Part shown: positions 35,387 through 43,728 of the stretch, one piece after another | Layout of the letters: the number at the start of each line of letters is the position of its first letter | Position numbering within the stretch: the stretch's first letter is position 1 | Assembly (NCBI GenBank): GCA_947574505.1 | Contig: CANPJW010000006.1 | Location: 28,704-92,703 of the forward strand | DNA from: an uncultured Bacteroides sp. | GTDB lineage: Bacteria; Bacteroidota; Bacteroidia; Bacteroidales; Bacteroidaceae | Reading direction: 5' to 3' | DNA: 64,000 nucleotides | Program-made: the position numbers and the translations under genes | Notes under the pieces: model-generated | The model's input: only the letters and a program-made list of their open reading frames with translations | Told to the model about the DNA's origin: nothing | The model's database searches: none

Positions 35387-36115
35387 ATGTATTTCAAGAG
35401 TATATTTCTAAGTATTATATGTAGTACAATAGCGTTTACATCAGTAGCCCAAGTTTCTTGGTTATCAACCATGCATATAAAGGATGCATCTAAAGTGATG
35501 GAGTATCTTCCACCTAAGAACGCTTGGTATGGCAAAGGATTTAATCATTCATTGTATTATTGTTACAATACCCCTAAAAAGGGAGCTCGTTCTTTTGATT
35601 CTTCAAAAGATATTTTGGGTTCTGAATATGCAAATGAGTTTATTAGAATTACAGCAAAAATACCAGTAAGTGATGTAATAGCTAAAGACCCATTTGTAGT
35701 AATCGTCTCTAAAAAAGGGGACTTGATAGATATACCAACTCCTGTATGGAATGTAACTCATAATCCTGATGAAAGATTCCAAGATTTTGGAATACGGGAT
35801 TTTCTAACTTCCAAATGTGAAGCAGTTGCTTTTGTTGAAACCTCAATTTCATTCTTCGTAAGAAAAGACCAAAGTACAGTTACCTTATTCTTCTATAAAG
35901 ATATGAATACTTTTGTATCGCATAATCTTGGAAAATTATACGCTTTGACAGATTTAGGAGAAAGAGAGCTTTTGAAGTGTTTGTATTATGCCCCTGTTAA
36001 GGATATTACTAAATATGTTCAAAAGGTGTTATTAGATATCTACAACAATGTAGACGGATTTTATAAACTTGATTTTGATAGTTCGACTTTTGATAGTTAT
36101 TTGAAAGATTTATAA
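35387..36115 (+). CDS. Exported hypothetical protein of the accessory island
   Basis: 242 residues with a signal peptide (MYFKSIFLSIICSTIAFTSV, cleavage near AQ). The mature part mixes alpha and beta (NAWYGKGFNHSLYYCYNTPKKG; FVVIVSKKGDLIDIPTPVWN), with no metal or catalytic motif recognised. It starts two bases after the preceding gene, as the last of four tightly spaced plus-strand genes. Exported products next to a nuclease gene are unusual for a simple restriction unit, so the island may combine unrelated cargo. Confidence 0.6.
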   Translation: MYFKSIFLSIICSTIAFTSVAQVSWLSTMHIKDASKVMEYLPPKNAWYGKGFNHSLYYCYNTPKKGARSFDSSKDILGSEYANEFIRITAKIPVSDVIAKDPFVVIVSKKGDLIDIPTPVWNVTHNPDERFQDFGIRDFLTSKCEAVAFVETSISFFVRKDQSTVTLFFYKDMNTFVSHNLGKLYALTDLGERELLKCLYYAPVKDITKYVQKVLLDIYNNVDGFYKLDFDSSTFDSYLKDL

Positions 36116-36156
36116 AACTGAATTAATGTCTAATCATCCTACTTTTATTTGTAGTT

Positions 36157-36176
36157 TGTGTTCCAAATGTGTTCCA
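36157..36176 (+). repeat. Tandem 9-mer TGTGTTCCA, period 11, near tRNA-Ser 3' end
   Basis: TGTGTTCCA occurs at 36157-36165 and 36168-36176, 58 bases from the tRNA-Ser(GGA) 3' end. A similar tandem (TTTGGGTGTA, period 12) lies before the tyrosine recombinase at 60.9 kb. It may be an arm-type recombinase binding site left from an integration event; this is inference. Confidence 0.4.
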
Positions 36177-36190
36177 CTAAAAAACAAATC

Positions 36191-36215
36191 AGCCGCTAAC
36201 TGTCCGTCAGCGGCT
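36191..36215 (-). terminator. Terminator of the tRNA-Ser genes
   Basis: AGCCGCTAAC and GTCAGCGGCT form a 10-base stem (one G-U on the minus strand) with loop TGTCC. It lies 18 bases after the tRNA-Ser(GGA) 3' end and is followed on the minus strand by a T-rich run (GATTTGTTTTTT). Confidence 0.75.
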
Positions 36216-36233
36216 TTCTTACACCCTTGTTTG

Positions 36234-36321
36234 CGGAGAGAACGAGATTCGAACTCGTGATACACTTTTGGCGTATACACGCTTTCCAGGCGTGCCTCTT
36301 CAACCACTCGAGCACCTCTCC
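36234..36321 (-). tRNA. tRNA-Ser (anticodon GGA)
   Basis: An 88-base class II tRNA read on the minus strand. Acceptor GGAGAGG pairs with TCTCTCC, the anticodon arm is CACGC-CTGGAAA-GCGTG with GGA at positions 34-36, a long variable arm follows, and the T-arm contains GTTCGAATC. The discriminator is G and CCA is not encoded, as is usual in Bacteroides. Confidence 0.95.
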
Positions 36322-36371
36322 TTGTTTTTCAATAAAAAAACAGACAATGGAAATATATTTTCCACAAAAGA

Positions 36372-36395
36372 AATAGCAGCTTCAAAGCTGCTATT
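36372..36395 (-). terminator. Perfect hairpin between the two tRNA-Ser genes
   Basis: AATAGCAGCT and AGCTGCTATT form a perfect 10-base stem with loop TCAA directly after tRNA-Ser(TGA), followed by TCTTTTGTGG on the minus strand. It may terminate part of the transcript or act as a processing site, since no separate promoter is visible for tRNA-Ser(GGA). Confidence 0.6.
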
Positions 36396-36400
36396 CTCAG

Positions 36401-36485
36401 CGGAGAGACAGGGATTCGAACCCCGGGTACCTCGCAGTACAACGGTTTTCAAGACCGCCGCAATCGACCACTCTGCCACCTCTCC
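36401..36485 (-). tRNA. tRNA-Ser (anticodon TGA)
   Basis: An 85-base class II tRNA on the minus strand. GGAGAGG pairs with TCTCTCC, the anticodon stem CGGT/ACCG encloses CTTGAAA with TGA at 34-36, a long variable arm is present, and GGTTCGAATCC gives the T-arm. Its 3' end shares 16 bases with a remnant at 60767-60782 next to the tyrosine recombinase. Confidence 0.95.
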
Positions 36486-36525
36486 AAAACTTCCTTTTCA
36501 GAAGTGCTTTTCGTTAAAAGCGATG

Positions 36526-36555
36526 CAAAGGTACGAACTTTTTTTAAACATGCAA
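36526..36555 (-). promoter_or_regulatory. Promoter of the tRNA-Ser genes
   Basis: On the minus strand TTG (complement of 36553-36555), a 19-base spacer and TACCTTTG (complement of 36526-36533) match the Bacteroides -33/-7 promoter, 41 bases before tRNA-Ser(TGA). Confidence 0.7.
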
Positions 36556-36609
36556 GAGTTTCCACGAAAAAAATTTCGGGAAGATTTCCTAAGGATAGCA
36601 ATATCTAGG

Positions 36610-36635
36610 TATTTTATGTTGAAAAGCATAAAATA
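36610..36635 (+). promoter_or_regulatory. Palindrome upstream of pflB promoter
   Basis: TATTTTATG (36610-36618) and CATAAAATA (36627-36635) form a perfect 9-base inverted repeat centred about 48 bases before the -7 box. It could be an operator for an anaerobic or carbon regulator, or a terminator stem; no T-tract follows. Confidence 0.4.
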
Positions 36636-36670
36636 GAGCATATTTATGCCGATTATATGAAAAATGATTG

Positions 36671-36678
36671 TAACTTTG
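36671..36678 (+). promoter_or_regulatory. Candidate -7 box for pflB-pflA
   Basis: TAACTTTG matches TAnnTTTG and lies 48 bases before the pflB ATG. No good -33 TTTG is seen at 19-21 bases upstream. Confidence 0.5.
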
Positions 36679-36725
36679 TACGCTCTAAAGAAAAGGATAA
36701 CTACAACCTCTAATTTTATCATTTT

Positions 36726-38954
36726 ATGGAATTAAATAAAATCTTTAAAGATGGTCTTTGGAGCAGCGAAATCAATGTCAGGGATTTCGTAAGTCATAAC
36801 ATTACTCCGTACTACGGAGATGCCTCTTTCCTCGAAGGGCCTACCGAACGCACAAAAGCCGTATGGAACCGCTGCCTCGAAGCACTGGCAGAAGAAAGAG
36901 CAAACAATGGCGTCCGCTCTCTTGACAATGTTACCGTATCTACCATCACTTCCCACAAAGCCGGATATATCGACAAGGAAAACGAACTGATTGTCGGTCT
37001 GCAAACAGACGAACTGCTGAAACGTGCAATCAAACCTTTCGGCGGTATCAACGTAGTGAGCAAGGCTTGCCACGAAAACGGTGTGGAAGTGGACGACCGC
37101 GTAAAAGATATCTTCACTCACTACCGCAAGACGCACAATGACGGAGTTTTTGATGTTTATACCGAAGAAATCCGTTCGTTCCGCTCACTGGGATTCCTTA
37201 CCGGACTTCCCGACAACTATGCCCGCGGACGTATCATCGGCGACTACCGCCGTATGGCTCTTTACGGTATCGACCGACTGATTGAAGCCAAGAAAGAAGA
37301 CTTGCGTAACCTCACCGGCCCAATGACCGAAGCCCGCATCCGTCTGCGCGAAGAAGTGGCAGAACAAATCAAGGCTTTGAAGGAAATGAAGGTAATGGGC
37401 GAATACTACGGACTCGACCTGAGTCGTCCCGCCTACACTGCACAGGAAGCCGTACAATGGGTGTACATGGCTTACCTTGCCGCCGTGAAAGAACAAGACG
37501 GTGCAGCGATGTCATTGGGTAACGTTTCTTCCTTCCTCGACATCTATATGGAATATGAACTGAGCAAAGGAACCATCACCGAATCTTTCGCACAGGAACT
37601 AATCGACCAGTTTGTCATCAAACTGCGTATGGTTCGCCACCTGCGCATGCAATCTTACAACGACATCTTTGCCGGCGACCCGACATGGGTAACCGAATCT
37701 CTGGGCGGACGCCTCAACGACGGACGCACGAAGGTAACAAAGACTTCTTTCCGCTTCCTGCAAACACTCTACAACCTTGGCCCTTCACCAGAACCGAACT
37801 TGACTGTATTGTGGAGTCCGGAACTTCCGGAAGGATTCAAAGAATTCTGTGCAAAAGTATCTATCGACACTTCTTCCATCCAATATGAAAACGACGACCT
37901 GATGCGTGAAGTACGCCAGTCTGACGATTACGGAATCGCGTGCTGCGTATCTTATCAGGAAATCGGAAAACAAATCCAGTTCTTCGGTGCACGTTGCAAC
38001 CTGGCTAAAGCCCTGCTGCTTGCCATCAACGGCGGACGTTGCGAAAACACGGGTACGGTCATGGTGAAAAACATCCCTGTACTGACCAGTGACACGCTGA
38101 ACTTTGAAGAAGTAATGAGCAACTACAAGAAGGTATTGACAGAAATCGCTCGTGTTTACAACGAAGCGATGAACATCATCCACTATATGCACGACAAGTA
38201 TTACTACGAGAAAGCACAGATGGCTCTTGTAGATACCAACCCGCGCATCAACCTCGCTTACGGTGTAGCCGGACTTTCCATCGCGCTCGACTCGCTCTCG
38301 GCCATCAAGTACGCCAAAGTTACCGCCCGCCGCAACGACATCGGTCTGACGGAAGGTTTCGACATCGAAGGCGAATTCCCTTGCTTCGGTAACGACAATG
38401 ACAAGGTAGACCACCTGGGTGTTGACCTGGTATATTTCTTCAGCGAAGAATTGAAGAAGCTGCCGGTGTACAAGAATGCCCGTCCTACCCTGTCTCTGCT
38501 GACCATCACTTCCAACGTGATGTATGGTAAAAAGACCGGTGCTACTCCCGACGGACGTGCCAAAGGCGTTGCCTTCGCTCCGGGTGCCAACCCGATGCAC
38601 GGACGCGACAAGAACGGTGCCATCGCCTCTTTGAGTTCCGTAGCGAAATTACGTTACCGCGACTCACAAGACGGTATCAGCAACACTTTCTCTATTGTTC
38701 CGAAATCACTGGGAGCAACCGTAGAAGACCGTATTGATAACTTGATTACCATGATGGACGGCTACTTCACTAAAGGCGCTCACCACCTGAACGTTAACGT
38801 TCTGAACCGTGAAATGCTTTACGATGCTATGGAACATCCGGAGAAATATCCGCAACTCACCATCCGTGTTTCCGGTTATGCTGTAAACTTCGTGAAGTTG
38901 AGCCGCGAACATCAATTGGAGGTTATCAGCCGTAGCTTCCACGAACGTATGTAA
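36726..38954 (+). CDS. pflB: Pyruvate formate-lyase (formate C-acetyltransferase)
   Basis: 742 residues, full length for the family. It converts pyruvate and CoA to acetyl-CoA and formate by a glycyl radical. The two active-site cysteines are C406-C407 in [10 protein letters not shown], and the radical glycine is G717 in RVSGYAVNF near the C-terminus. The gene for its activating enzyme follows by 15 bases, giving a complete pflB-pflA unit. Cytoplasmic, anaerobic, and a main carbon outlet of mixed-acid fermentation. A hairpin and a -7 box precede it. Codon use matches hyd and men genes, so it is core genome. Confidence 0.98.
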   Translation: MELNKIFKDGLWSSEINVRDFVSHNITPYYGDASFLEGPTERTKAVWNRCLEALAEERANNGVRSLDNVTVSTITSHKAGYIDKENELIVGLQTDELLKRAIKPFGGINVVSKACHENGVEVDDRVKDIFTHYRKTHNDGVFDVYTEEIRSFRSLGFLTGLPDNYARGRIIGDYRRMALYGIDRLIEAKKEDLRNLTGPMTEARIRLREEVAEQIKALKEMKVMGEYYGLDLSRPAYTAQEAVQWVYMAYLAAVKEQDGAAMSLGNVSSFLDIYMEYELSKGTITESFAQELIDQFVIKLRMVRHLRMQSYNDIFAGDPTWVTESLGGRLNDGRTKVTKTSFRFLQTLYNLGPSPEPNLTVLWSPELPEGFKEFCAKVSIDTSSIQYENDDLMREVRQSDDYGIACCVSYQEIGKQIQFFGARCNLAKALLLAINGGRCENTGTVMVKNIPVLTSDTLNFEEVMSNYKKVLTEIARVYNEAMNIIHYMHDKYYYEKAQMALVDTNPRINLAYGVAGLSIALDSLSAIKYAKVTARRNDIGLTEGFDIEGEFPCFGNDNDKVDHLGVDLVYFFSEELKKLPVYKNARPTLSLLTITSNVMYGKKTGATPDGRAKGVAFAPGANPMHGRDKNGAIASLSSVAKLRYRDSQDGISNTFSIVPKSLGATVEDRIDNLITMMDGYFTKGAHHLNVNVLNREMLYDAMEHPEKYPQLTIRVSGYAVNFVKLSREHQLEVISRSFHERM

Positions 38955-38969
38955 TCAGATCTACTCAAT

Positions 38970-39698
38970 ATGATGATAAACGTACATTCATACGAAAGTA
39001 TGGGAACATTCGACGGGCCGGGCTTACGGCTCGTCGTTTTTCTTCAAGGATGCAATTTCCGCTGCCTATATTGTGCCAATCCCGACACGATAGCCGGCAA
39101 AGGCGGTACGCCTACCCCACCGGAAGAAATCATCCGCATGGCCATGAGCCAACGTCCTTTTTTCGGGAAACGCGGAGGAGTCACTTTTTCCGGAGGAGAA
39201 CCTACGTTTCAGGCGAAAGCGCTTGTTCCATTGGTCCGCGAACTGAAGGAGAAAGGGATTCATGTCTGCATAGACAGCAACGGCGGCATTTGGAACGAAG
39301 AAGTGGAAGAGCTTTTCAAACTGACCGACCTCGTATTACTTGATATCAAAGAGTTCAACCCCACCCGTCATCAGACACTGACCGGAAGAAGCAACGAACA
39401 GACCATCCGCACGGCGGCATGGCTCGAAGAGAACGGAAAACCGTTTTGGCTGCGTTATGTATTAGTGCCCGGATACAGCGATTTCGAAGAAGATATCCGC
39501 CGACTGGGAGAGGCACTGGGAAAGTATAAGATGATTCAGCGGGTAGAAATCCTGCCTTACCATACGCTGGGCGTACACAAGTACGAAGCCATGGAACAGG
39601 AATACAAACTGAAAGATGTAAAAGAAAATACCCCCGAACAACTTGAAAAAGCTGCGGGAGTATTCAAGGAGTATTTTACTACTGTGGTGGTCAATTAA
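38970..39698 (+). CDS. pflA: Pyruvate formate-lyase-activating enzyme (radical SAM)
   Basis: 242 residues. The radical-SAM cluster motif is C28-x3-C32-x2-C35 (GCNFRCLYCANPDT), followed by the GGE-type SAM region (VTFSGGEPTFQA) and the family closing segment VEILPYHTLGVHKYEAM. It uses S-adenosylmethionine and a [4Fe-4S] cluster to create the glycyl radical on PflB. Its start is 15 bases after the pflB stop; a second ATG one codon in is equivalent. Its stop codon lies in the loop of a 12-base inverted repeat (39680-39709), which may help end or stabilise the mRNA. Confidence 0.96.
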   Translation: MMINVHSYESMGTFDGPGLRLVVFLQGCNFRCLYCANPDTIAGKGGTPTPPEEIIRMAMSQRPFFGKRGGVTFSGGEPTFQAKALVPLVRELKEKGIHVCIDSNGGIWNEEVEELFKLTDLVLLDIKEFNPTRHQTLTGRSNEQTIRTAAWLEENGKPFWLRYVLVPGYSDFEEDIRRLGEALGKYKMIQRVEILPYHTLGVHKYEAMEQEYKLKDVKENTPEQLEKAAGVFKEYFTTVVVN

Positions 39699-39804
39699 CC
39701 GCCACAGTAATGATACTTTCCGGTTTAACTCCAGCGGGCTCTCATTGTAGAAGAACTTGTAATTGCTTACTTGCTTGATTTTCTTTAACAAATTAAAAAA
39801 TAAA

Positions 39805-39841
39805 AAAGCCATTCCTTAGTAATAAGCTGCGGAATGGCTTT
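39805..39841. terminator. Bidirectional terminator between pflA and the AAA-ATPase-like gene
   Basis: AAAGCCATTCC (39805-39815) and GGAATGGCTTT (39831-39841) form a perfect 11-base stem with T-rich flanks on both strands, between two convergent genes. Confidence 0.85.
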
Positions 39842-39866
39842 ATTTTATATTTTGTTCAATGAACGA

Positions 39867-41426
39867 TTATACTACTTTGTATTCACCAATATTACGTTCT
39901 TCGGCATTAAAGGAAACACCGACTTTTACCAGCTCACGTCCATCCGTCCGGTAGGGTAACAAATATCCTTTTTCATCTATTTGTTTCAAAGCTTCGTCTA
40001 CTGTTCCTTCCAGTTTAAACTCAAAAACATAAATGTAGTCTTTTGTCTTAACCACGGCATCGGCACGACCTTTTGCACTACGGACTTCTGCATCTACATA
40101 TTGTCCCATCAACTTAAAGGCAAGATAGAAAATAACCTGATAATGACGTTCAGTCTTTGTGTTCAATTCGTAGGGAATGTCGGCAAAGAATGATTTCAAC
40201 CGTTCCATAAAGGAATGAACATCGCCCGCCTGAAGTTCACGAACGAACTTAACAGCGTTAAAATCCGTTTCATCAGAGGAGATGGGTGTATAATAGGGTA
40301 TCAGAAATTTAAGGAAACCATATTTTACCTCGTCATTCGGAAAGCCTAATGTATATAGGTTCAATGATTTATCAAAGTTTTTAATGGTCAGATAACCGCT
40401 TTGATAAATCATCGGAAGGGGATTCTTTGTCTCTGCACGGTATTCGGCAAACCCGGAACTTCCTACTTCCAAACCGTCTATGAGTAAACGTAAGTCATAG
40501 TCACTTTGTTTCAGCAGGTCTACAAGATAGGTAGGAGTGCCGGTTTGAAACCAATAATTATCAAACATTAATCCATCAAAGACATTGAGCACACTGAAGG
40601 GATTGAATAATCCTTCTTCGCTGTATGTAAAATGATAGCCATCGTACATTGCTGTCATTTTATCGACTGTATCTTCAAAGGACATCTCCTGCACTTCTGC
40701 CAACCGCTCCAACTCAGGAGTAAATGTGGATACTAATTCTTTTGTTGTGATACCGCAAATATTCGCATAAGGAATCTTCATGCTAATGTCATTCAACTGA
40801 TTCAAGTCACTGAATACACTTACCTGTGCAAATTTTGTGACTCCTGTCAGAAATATAAACCGAAGATAGCGGTCGGAACTTTTCAGCACACCATAAAAGG
40901 CTTTCAGAATACGACGGTATTCATCCAACAGGTTCTCATCCAAAAGAGCCTGCAACAAAGGTTTGTCATATTCATCTACCAATACTACAACTCCTTTTCC
41001 CGTTTTCAGACTGGCTTGTTCAATGACATAACTAAAACGTTCTTCAGGACTGCGGTCTTTCTTCTCATCACCATATACGGCTTCCCATTTCTCCAAATAC
41101 TGGTTTAGCATGGCAACCAAATCTGCCGCCGTCTCATATTTCTTCGCATTCAAATCAAGATGCAAAACCGGATATTGCTCCCATTTCTTCTCCAACTTTT
41201 CAATTGCCAAACCCTCAAAAAGGTCTTTACGCCCCTGAAAATAGGCTTCAAAAGTAGAAATAAGCAGACTTTTGCCGAAACGACGGGGACGACTCAGGAA
41301 ATAAGGCTTTCCCGTATTTATTATTTGCCACAAAATAGCCGTTTTATCTACATAAAGGAAACCGCCCTTACGTATATTTTCAAATGTCTGTATCCCTATC
41401 GGCAGTTTACGTTCCAATGTATCCAT
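39867..41426 (-). CDS. AAA-ATPase-like / PD-(D/E)XK nuclease family protein
   Basis: 519 residues of the AAA-ATPase_like (PF09820) plus PD-(D/E)XK C-terminal (PF08011) family, which is highly multiplied in Bacteroides. The N-terminus has LPIGIQTFENIRKGGFLYVDKT and the Walker-A-like RPRRFGKSLL. VVVLVDEYDKPLL supplies the Walker B acidic residues. The C-terminus contains GRADAVVKTKDYIYVFEFKL, with D and E-x-K as nuclease residues. Function is not established; roles in mobile DNA or defence have been suggested. It stands alone between pflA and the dma1 locus, with its own strong promoter. Confidence 0.92.
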   Translation of the reverse strand: MDTLERKLPIGIQTFENIRKGGFLYVDKTAILWQIINTGKPYFLSRPRRFGKSLLISTFEAYFQGRKDLFEGLAIEKLEKKWEQYPVLHLDLNAKKYETAADLVAMLNQYLEKWEAVYGDEKKDRSPEERFSYVIEQASLKTGKGVVVLVDEYDKPLLQALLDENLLDEYRRILKAFYGVLKSSDRYLRFIFLTGVTKFAQVSVFSDLNQLNDISMKIPYANICGITTKELVSTFTPELERLAEVQEMSFEDTVDKMTAMYDGYHFTYSEEGLFNPFSVLNVFDGLMFDNYWFQTGTPTYLVDLLKQSDYDLRLLIDGLEVGSSGFAEYRAETKNPLPMIYQSGYLTIKNFDKSLNLYTLGFPNDEVKYGFLKFLIPYYTPISSDETDFNAVKFVRELQAGDVHSFMERLKSFFADIPYELNTKTERHYQVIFYLAFKLMGQYVDAEVRSAKGRADAVVKTKDYIYVFEFKLEGTVDEALKQIDEKGYLLPYRTDGRELVKVGVSFNAEERNIGEYKVV

Positions 41427-41449
41427 TGCATCTTCAAATTAGTGTATCA

Positions 41450-41481
41450 CAAATATAGACGTTATTCGATGAATAAACAAA
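41450..41481 (-). promoter_or_regulatory. Promoter of the AAA-ATPase-like gene
   Basis: On the minus strand TTTG (complement of 41478-41481), a 20-base spacer and TATATTTG (complement of 41450-41457) match the Bacteroides -33/-7 promoter, 24 bases before the ATG. Confidence 0.75.
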
Positions 41482-41661
41482 AATACTCTATGAAAGTTCC
41501 ACTTATTTCTCTTTCAAGACAATCACCAAACCGTCCATTCCATAATATTTAGAGTTTTGCGACAAAGGTATGTTACTGTTGGTCTGAAACACAAGTGACA
41601 ATATTATTAATATTTTCTCAATTATCCGTTTTTTTTGGGAAGGTTTGTGCATAGAAACTCT

Positions 41662-41701
41662 AAAAGCGACATTCTGCCACTGAGGATAGAATATCGCTTT
41701 T
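41662..41701 (-). terminator. Terminator of das1-dma1
   Basis: Arms AAAAGCGACATTCT (41662-41675) and AGAATATCGCTTTT (41688-41701) pair over 14 bases with one G-U in the minus-strand RNA, 29 bases after the dma1 stop, followed by U residues. Confidence 0.75.
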
Positions 41702-41729
41702 AAAGGTTTATAGAAATAAAAAGGTTATA

Positions 41730-42998
41730 TTAATAAGTCAAACGGATACCTGCCTGTATATTGAAATTAAACGGATTCTCCTTACGTATAGTCTGAATAT
41801 CCGAACCGTCATCAAAATAATAAGCGACACCCGGCTCTACATAGACACCGACACGTTTGGTAGCATTCAACTGTGCACCTACCGCACCGGATACGGAGAA
41901 TTGCAAAGGTTTCACCGTTTCCTTTTCGGAACCGAGCTTTCCATACACGCATTTCTCAACCATACCGCCACCGGATACATAAAGAGTAACGAGCTTCTTA
42001 TCTAGGAAATTCCAGTTGGCACGCAACGGGATACCGATATAATGGAGTTTCTGTTCTATCTGCCGGTCGTTATCAGCCAGTTTGGCATCCGAGGAAAGCA
42101 GCGTATAAGTCAGACCGGACTCTAGGGAAAAACCTTTGCCCAAGGCTTTACGAACGGATAATCCGAAAGAGATGGGTTGATGATGCTTAATATCGACTAC
42201 CTGTTTTGCCTGGCGCAAGTAAGGTACTCCGTCCTCAAAGACCAAAGTCTGGTCATTGGGAATCTCCATCAAACCGTTGGATACAGAAAGCATACTGACG
42301 CGGGACATATAAGGATACGCGCCCGAACCTACTTCTGAAGAAGCACCTCCCGAATTCCCTACTCCAAGTCCCATTGACCATGTTCCTTTCCGGGAAGATG
42401 GTTTCTCAGTCGGGATATGATATTTATCTCTGTCGGAAGGACGGCGCGGTCTATTGCCTGCAGTCGGTCGTTCCTTATCTTTCGTCTGAGTCTGAGTTTG
42501 ACCGGCATTTGTTTCTTCGGTCGGTTCTCCCTCATTGATGACTGTTCCGAGTTCCTTTTCTTCTACTACAAGTGCCGGTTCATCTTTCACGGCGGGTTCA
42601 TCTACCGGCATCTTATGCTCTGGGATATCCCGGTCTACTTTTGCCAACCGATTCTCACGGGCAACGGGACGCAGGACAGGTTCGACGGAAGTGCCTTGCA
42701 TGTCCGGTTGTTGCACACCCGGCAAAACATCGGGTGTGGTAGCTAATGCTGGTGTTTGTATATGACGCATTTCATCCGCGGCAGGTGTCCCCAGGAAATA
42801 CAGGCTTACTGACGAAACAACAGCCAGCAATATAACAGCCGCAGCCGCCATCATCCATTTTCGATAAGGATATATCTTCTTCTCCACAGAGGGCATAAGC
42901 TCTTTCTCCAGTTGTTCCCAACCGGAAGCAGGTGTCGGCTCGGAATAATCCGCGAGCTTCTCCTTCAACTTATTCATCCACAATTCTTTCTCTTCCAT
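41730..42998 (-). CDS. dma1: Dual-membrane anti-sigma factor with C-terminal beta-barrel (Dma type)
   Basis: 422 residues with an unusual layout. A 47-residue cytoplasmic N-terminus (LKEKLADYSEPTPASGWEQLEKEL) has the look of a short sigma-binding helix domain. One membrane helix follows at about 48-68. A periplasmic linker (about 70-205) is rich in Glu, Pro, Thr and Lys and has no predicted fold. The C-terminal region (about 210-422) consists of alternating strands ending in an aromatic residue (FNFNIQAGIRLTY), like an outer-membrane barrel. This is the architecture of the Dual membrane-spanning anti-sigma (Dma) family described in B. thetaiotaomicron, where loss of Dma1 raises vesicle formation. 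The sigma gene is 6 bases upstream. Orthology is inferred from architecture and gene order. Confidence 0.85.
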   Translation of the reverse strand: MEEKELWMNKLKEKLADYSEPTPASGWEQLEKELMPSVEKKIYPYRKWMMAAAAVILLAVVSSVSLYFLGTPAADEMRHIQTPALATTPDVLPGVQQPDMQGTSVEPVLRPVARENRLAKVDRDIPEHKMPVDEPAVKDEPALVVEEKELGTVINEGEPTEETNAGQTQTQTKDKERPTAGNRPRRPSDRDKYHIPTEKPSSRKGTWSMGLGVGNSGGASSEVGSGAYPYMSRVSMLSVSNGLMEIPNDQTLVFEDGVPYLRQAKQVVDIKHHQPISFGLSVRKALGKGFSLESGLTYTLLSSDAKLADNDRQIEQKLHYIGIPLRANWNFLDKKLVTLYVSGGGMVEKCVYGKLGSEKETVKPLQFSVSGAVGAQLNATKRVGVYVEPGVAYYFDDGSDIQTIRKENPFNFNIQAGIRLTY

Positions 42999-43004
42999 CT
43001 CTAT

Positions 43005-43565
43005 CTATCCATTATTCATTATCCATTCTTTTACTCTTTTTGCCAATACCGTCTTCGCCCGAAACAGTTGAGAAGCCGAAGATTTCTCATTAATACCTAA
43101 TACCTGAGCGATTTCTTTGTGTGATTTGTCCTCGAAAGTATAAAGGTTGAACACTGTACGATACCCCGCCGGCAGTTCTTCGATAAACTGCATCAACACT
43201 TTTTGGGGTATCGCTTCCACATCAGAAGCATCCGGTTCTTCATATTCTTCGGGCAACTCTTCCAATGACGCTGCCTGATTGATTACATCATTCTTCCGGA
43301 GATACTGCAAAGCAATGTTGACTACCACACGCTCCATCCAAGCCCGCAGAGAACCTTCACCGCGCCAGGTGAACTTGTCGAAAGAGTCGAATATCTTTAT
43401 AAAACTGTCGTGAAGCAGGTCCTGAGCCGTATCACGGTCGCCTGCATAGCGCAGACAGATGCCAAGCATACGCCCCGCATACTGCTCATACAGTTCCTTG
43501 CGGGCGTGGTTGTTTCCTTGCCTGCATTGCTCCGACAACTCTAATTCTTCCATTCGCTTATACAC
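43005..43565 (-). CDS. das1: ECF RNA polymerase sigma factor partnered with Dma-type anti-sigma
   Basis: 186 residues. Region 2 lies at about 12-80 (LGICLRYAGDRDTAQDLLHDSFIKIFDSFDKFTWRG) and region 4 at about 120-180 (IEELPAGYRTVFNLYTFEDKSHKEIAQVLGINEKSSASQLFRAKTVLAKRVKEW). Its stop is 6 bases before the dual-membrane anti-sigma start, so the pair is translationally linked. The divergent nigD gene starts 163 bases away. In B. thetaiotaomicron the sigma partner of Dma1 activates a NigD protein and affects vesiculation; the same arrangement here supports the call. An inverted repeat just upstream may be its operator. Confidence 0.88.
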   Translation of the reverse strand: MYKRMEELELSEQCRQGNNHARKELYEQYAGRMLGICLRYAGDRDTAQDLLHDSFIKIFDSFDKFTWRGEGSLRAWMERVVVNIALQYLRKNDVINQAASLEELPEEYEEPDASDVEAIPQKVLMQFIEELPAGYRTVFNLYTFEDKSHKEIAQVLGINEKSSASQLFRAKTVLAKRVKEWIMNNG

Positions 43566-43580
43566 GTGTTTACCTTAAAA

Positions 43581-43606
43581 ATGCAGTAAAGATAAAAATA
43601 CTGCAT
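43581..43606. promoter_or_regulatory. Perfect inverted repeat in the das1-nigD1 divergent region
   Basis: ATGCAGTA (43581-43588) and TACTGCAT (43599-43606) are separated by 10 bases, 16 bases upstream of the das1 start. The placement suits autoregulation of das1-dma1. A near -7 box (TATCTTTA on the minus strand) lies inside it. Confidence 0.5.
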
Positions 43607-43728
43607 AGAGAGAACAACTCTTTTAGCACTTTTATTTCTTTAACAGATGCAAATGCAATATTCTTGATTATCGTGCATTTGTTGAATACAAAGTAGTAAT
43701 ATTAATCAAACTAAAACCTATTTTATAT

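Larger units (their letters stand above)
41427..41729. other. Intergenic region of 303 bases
   Basis: It holds the promoter of the AAA-ATPase-like gene (41450-41481) and the hairpin terminator of the barrel anti-sigma gene (41662-41701). Nothing further was recognised in the A/T-rich middle part. Confidence 0.7.

Noticed and set aside
36601..36725. Attachment-site copy of the tRNA-Ser end to the right of the tRNA genes
   Set aside because: No repeat of the 3'-end core was found there; only a palindrome and the pflB promoter are present.
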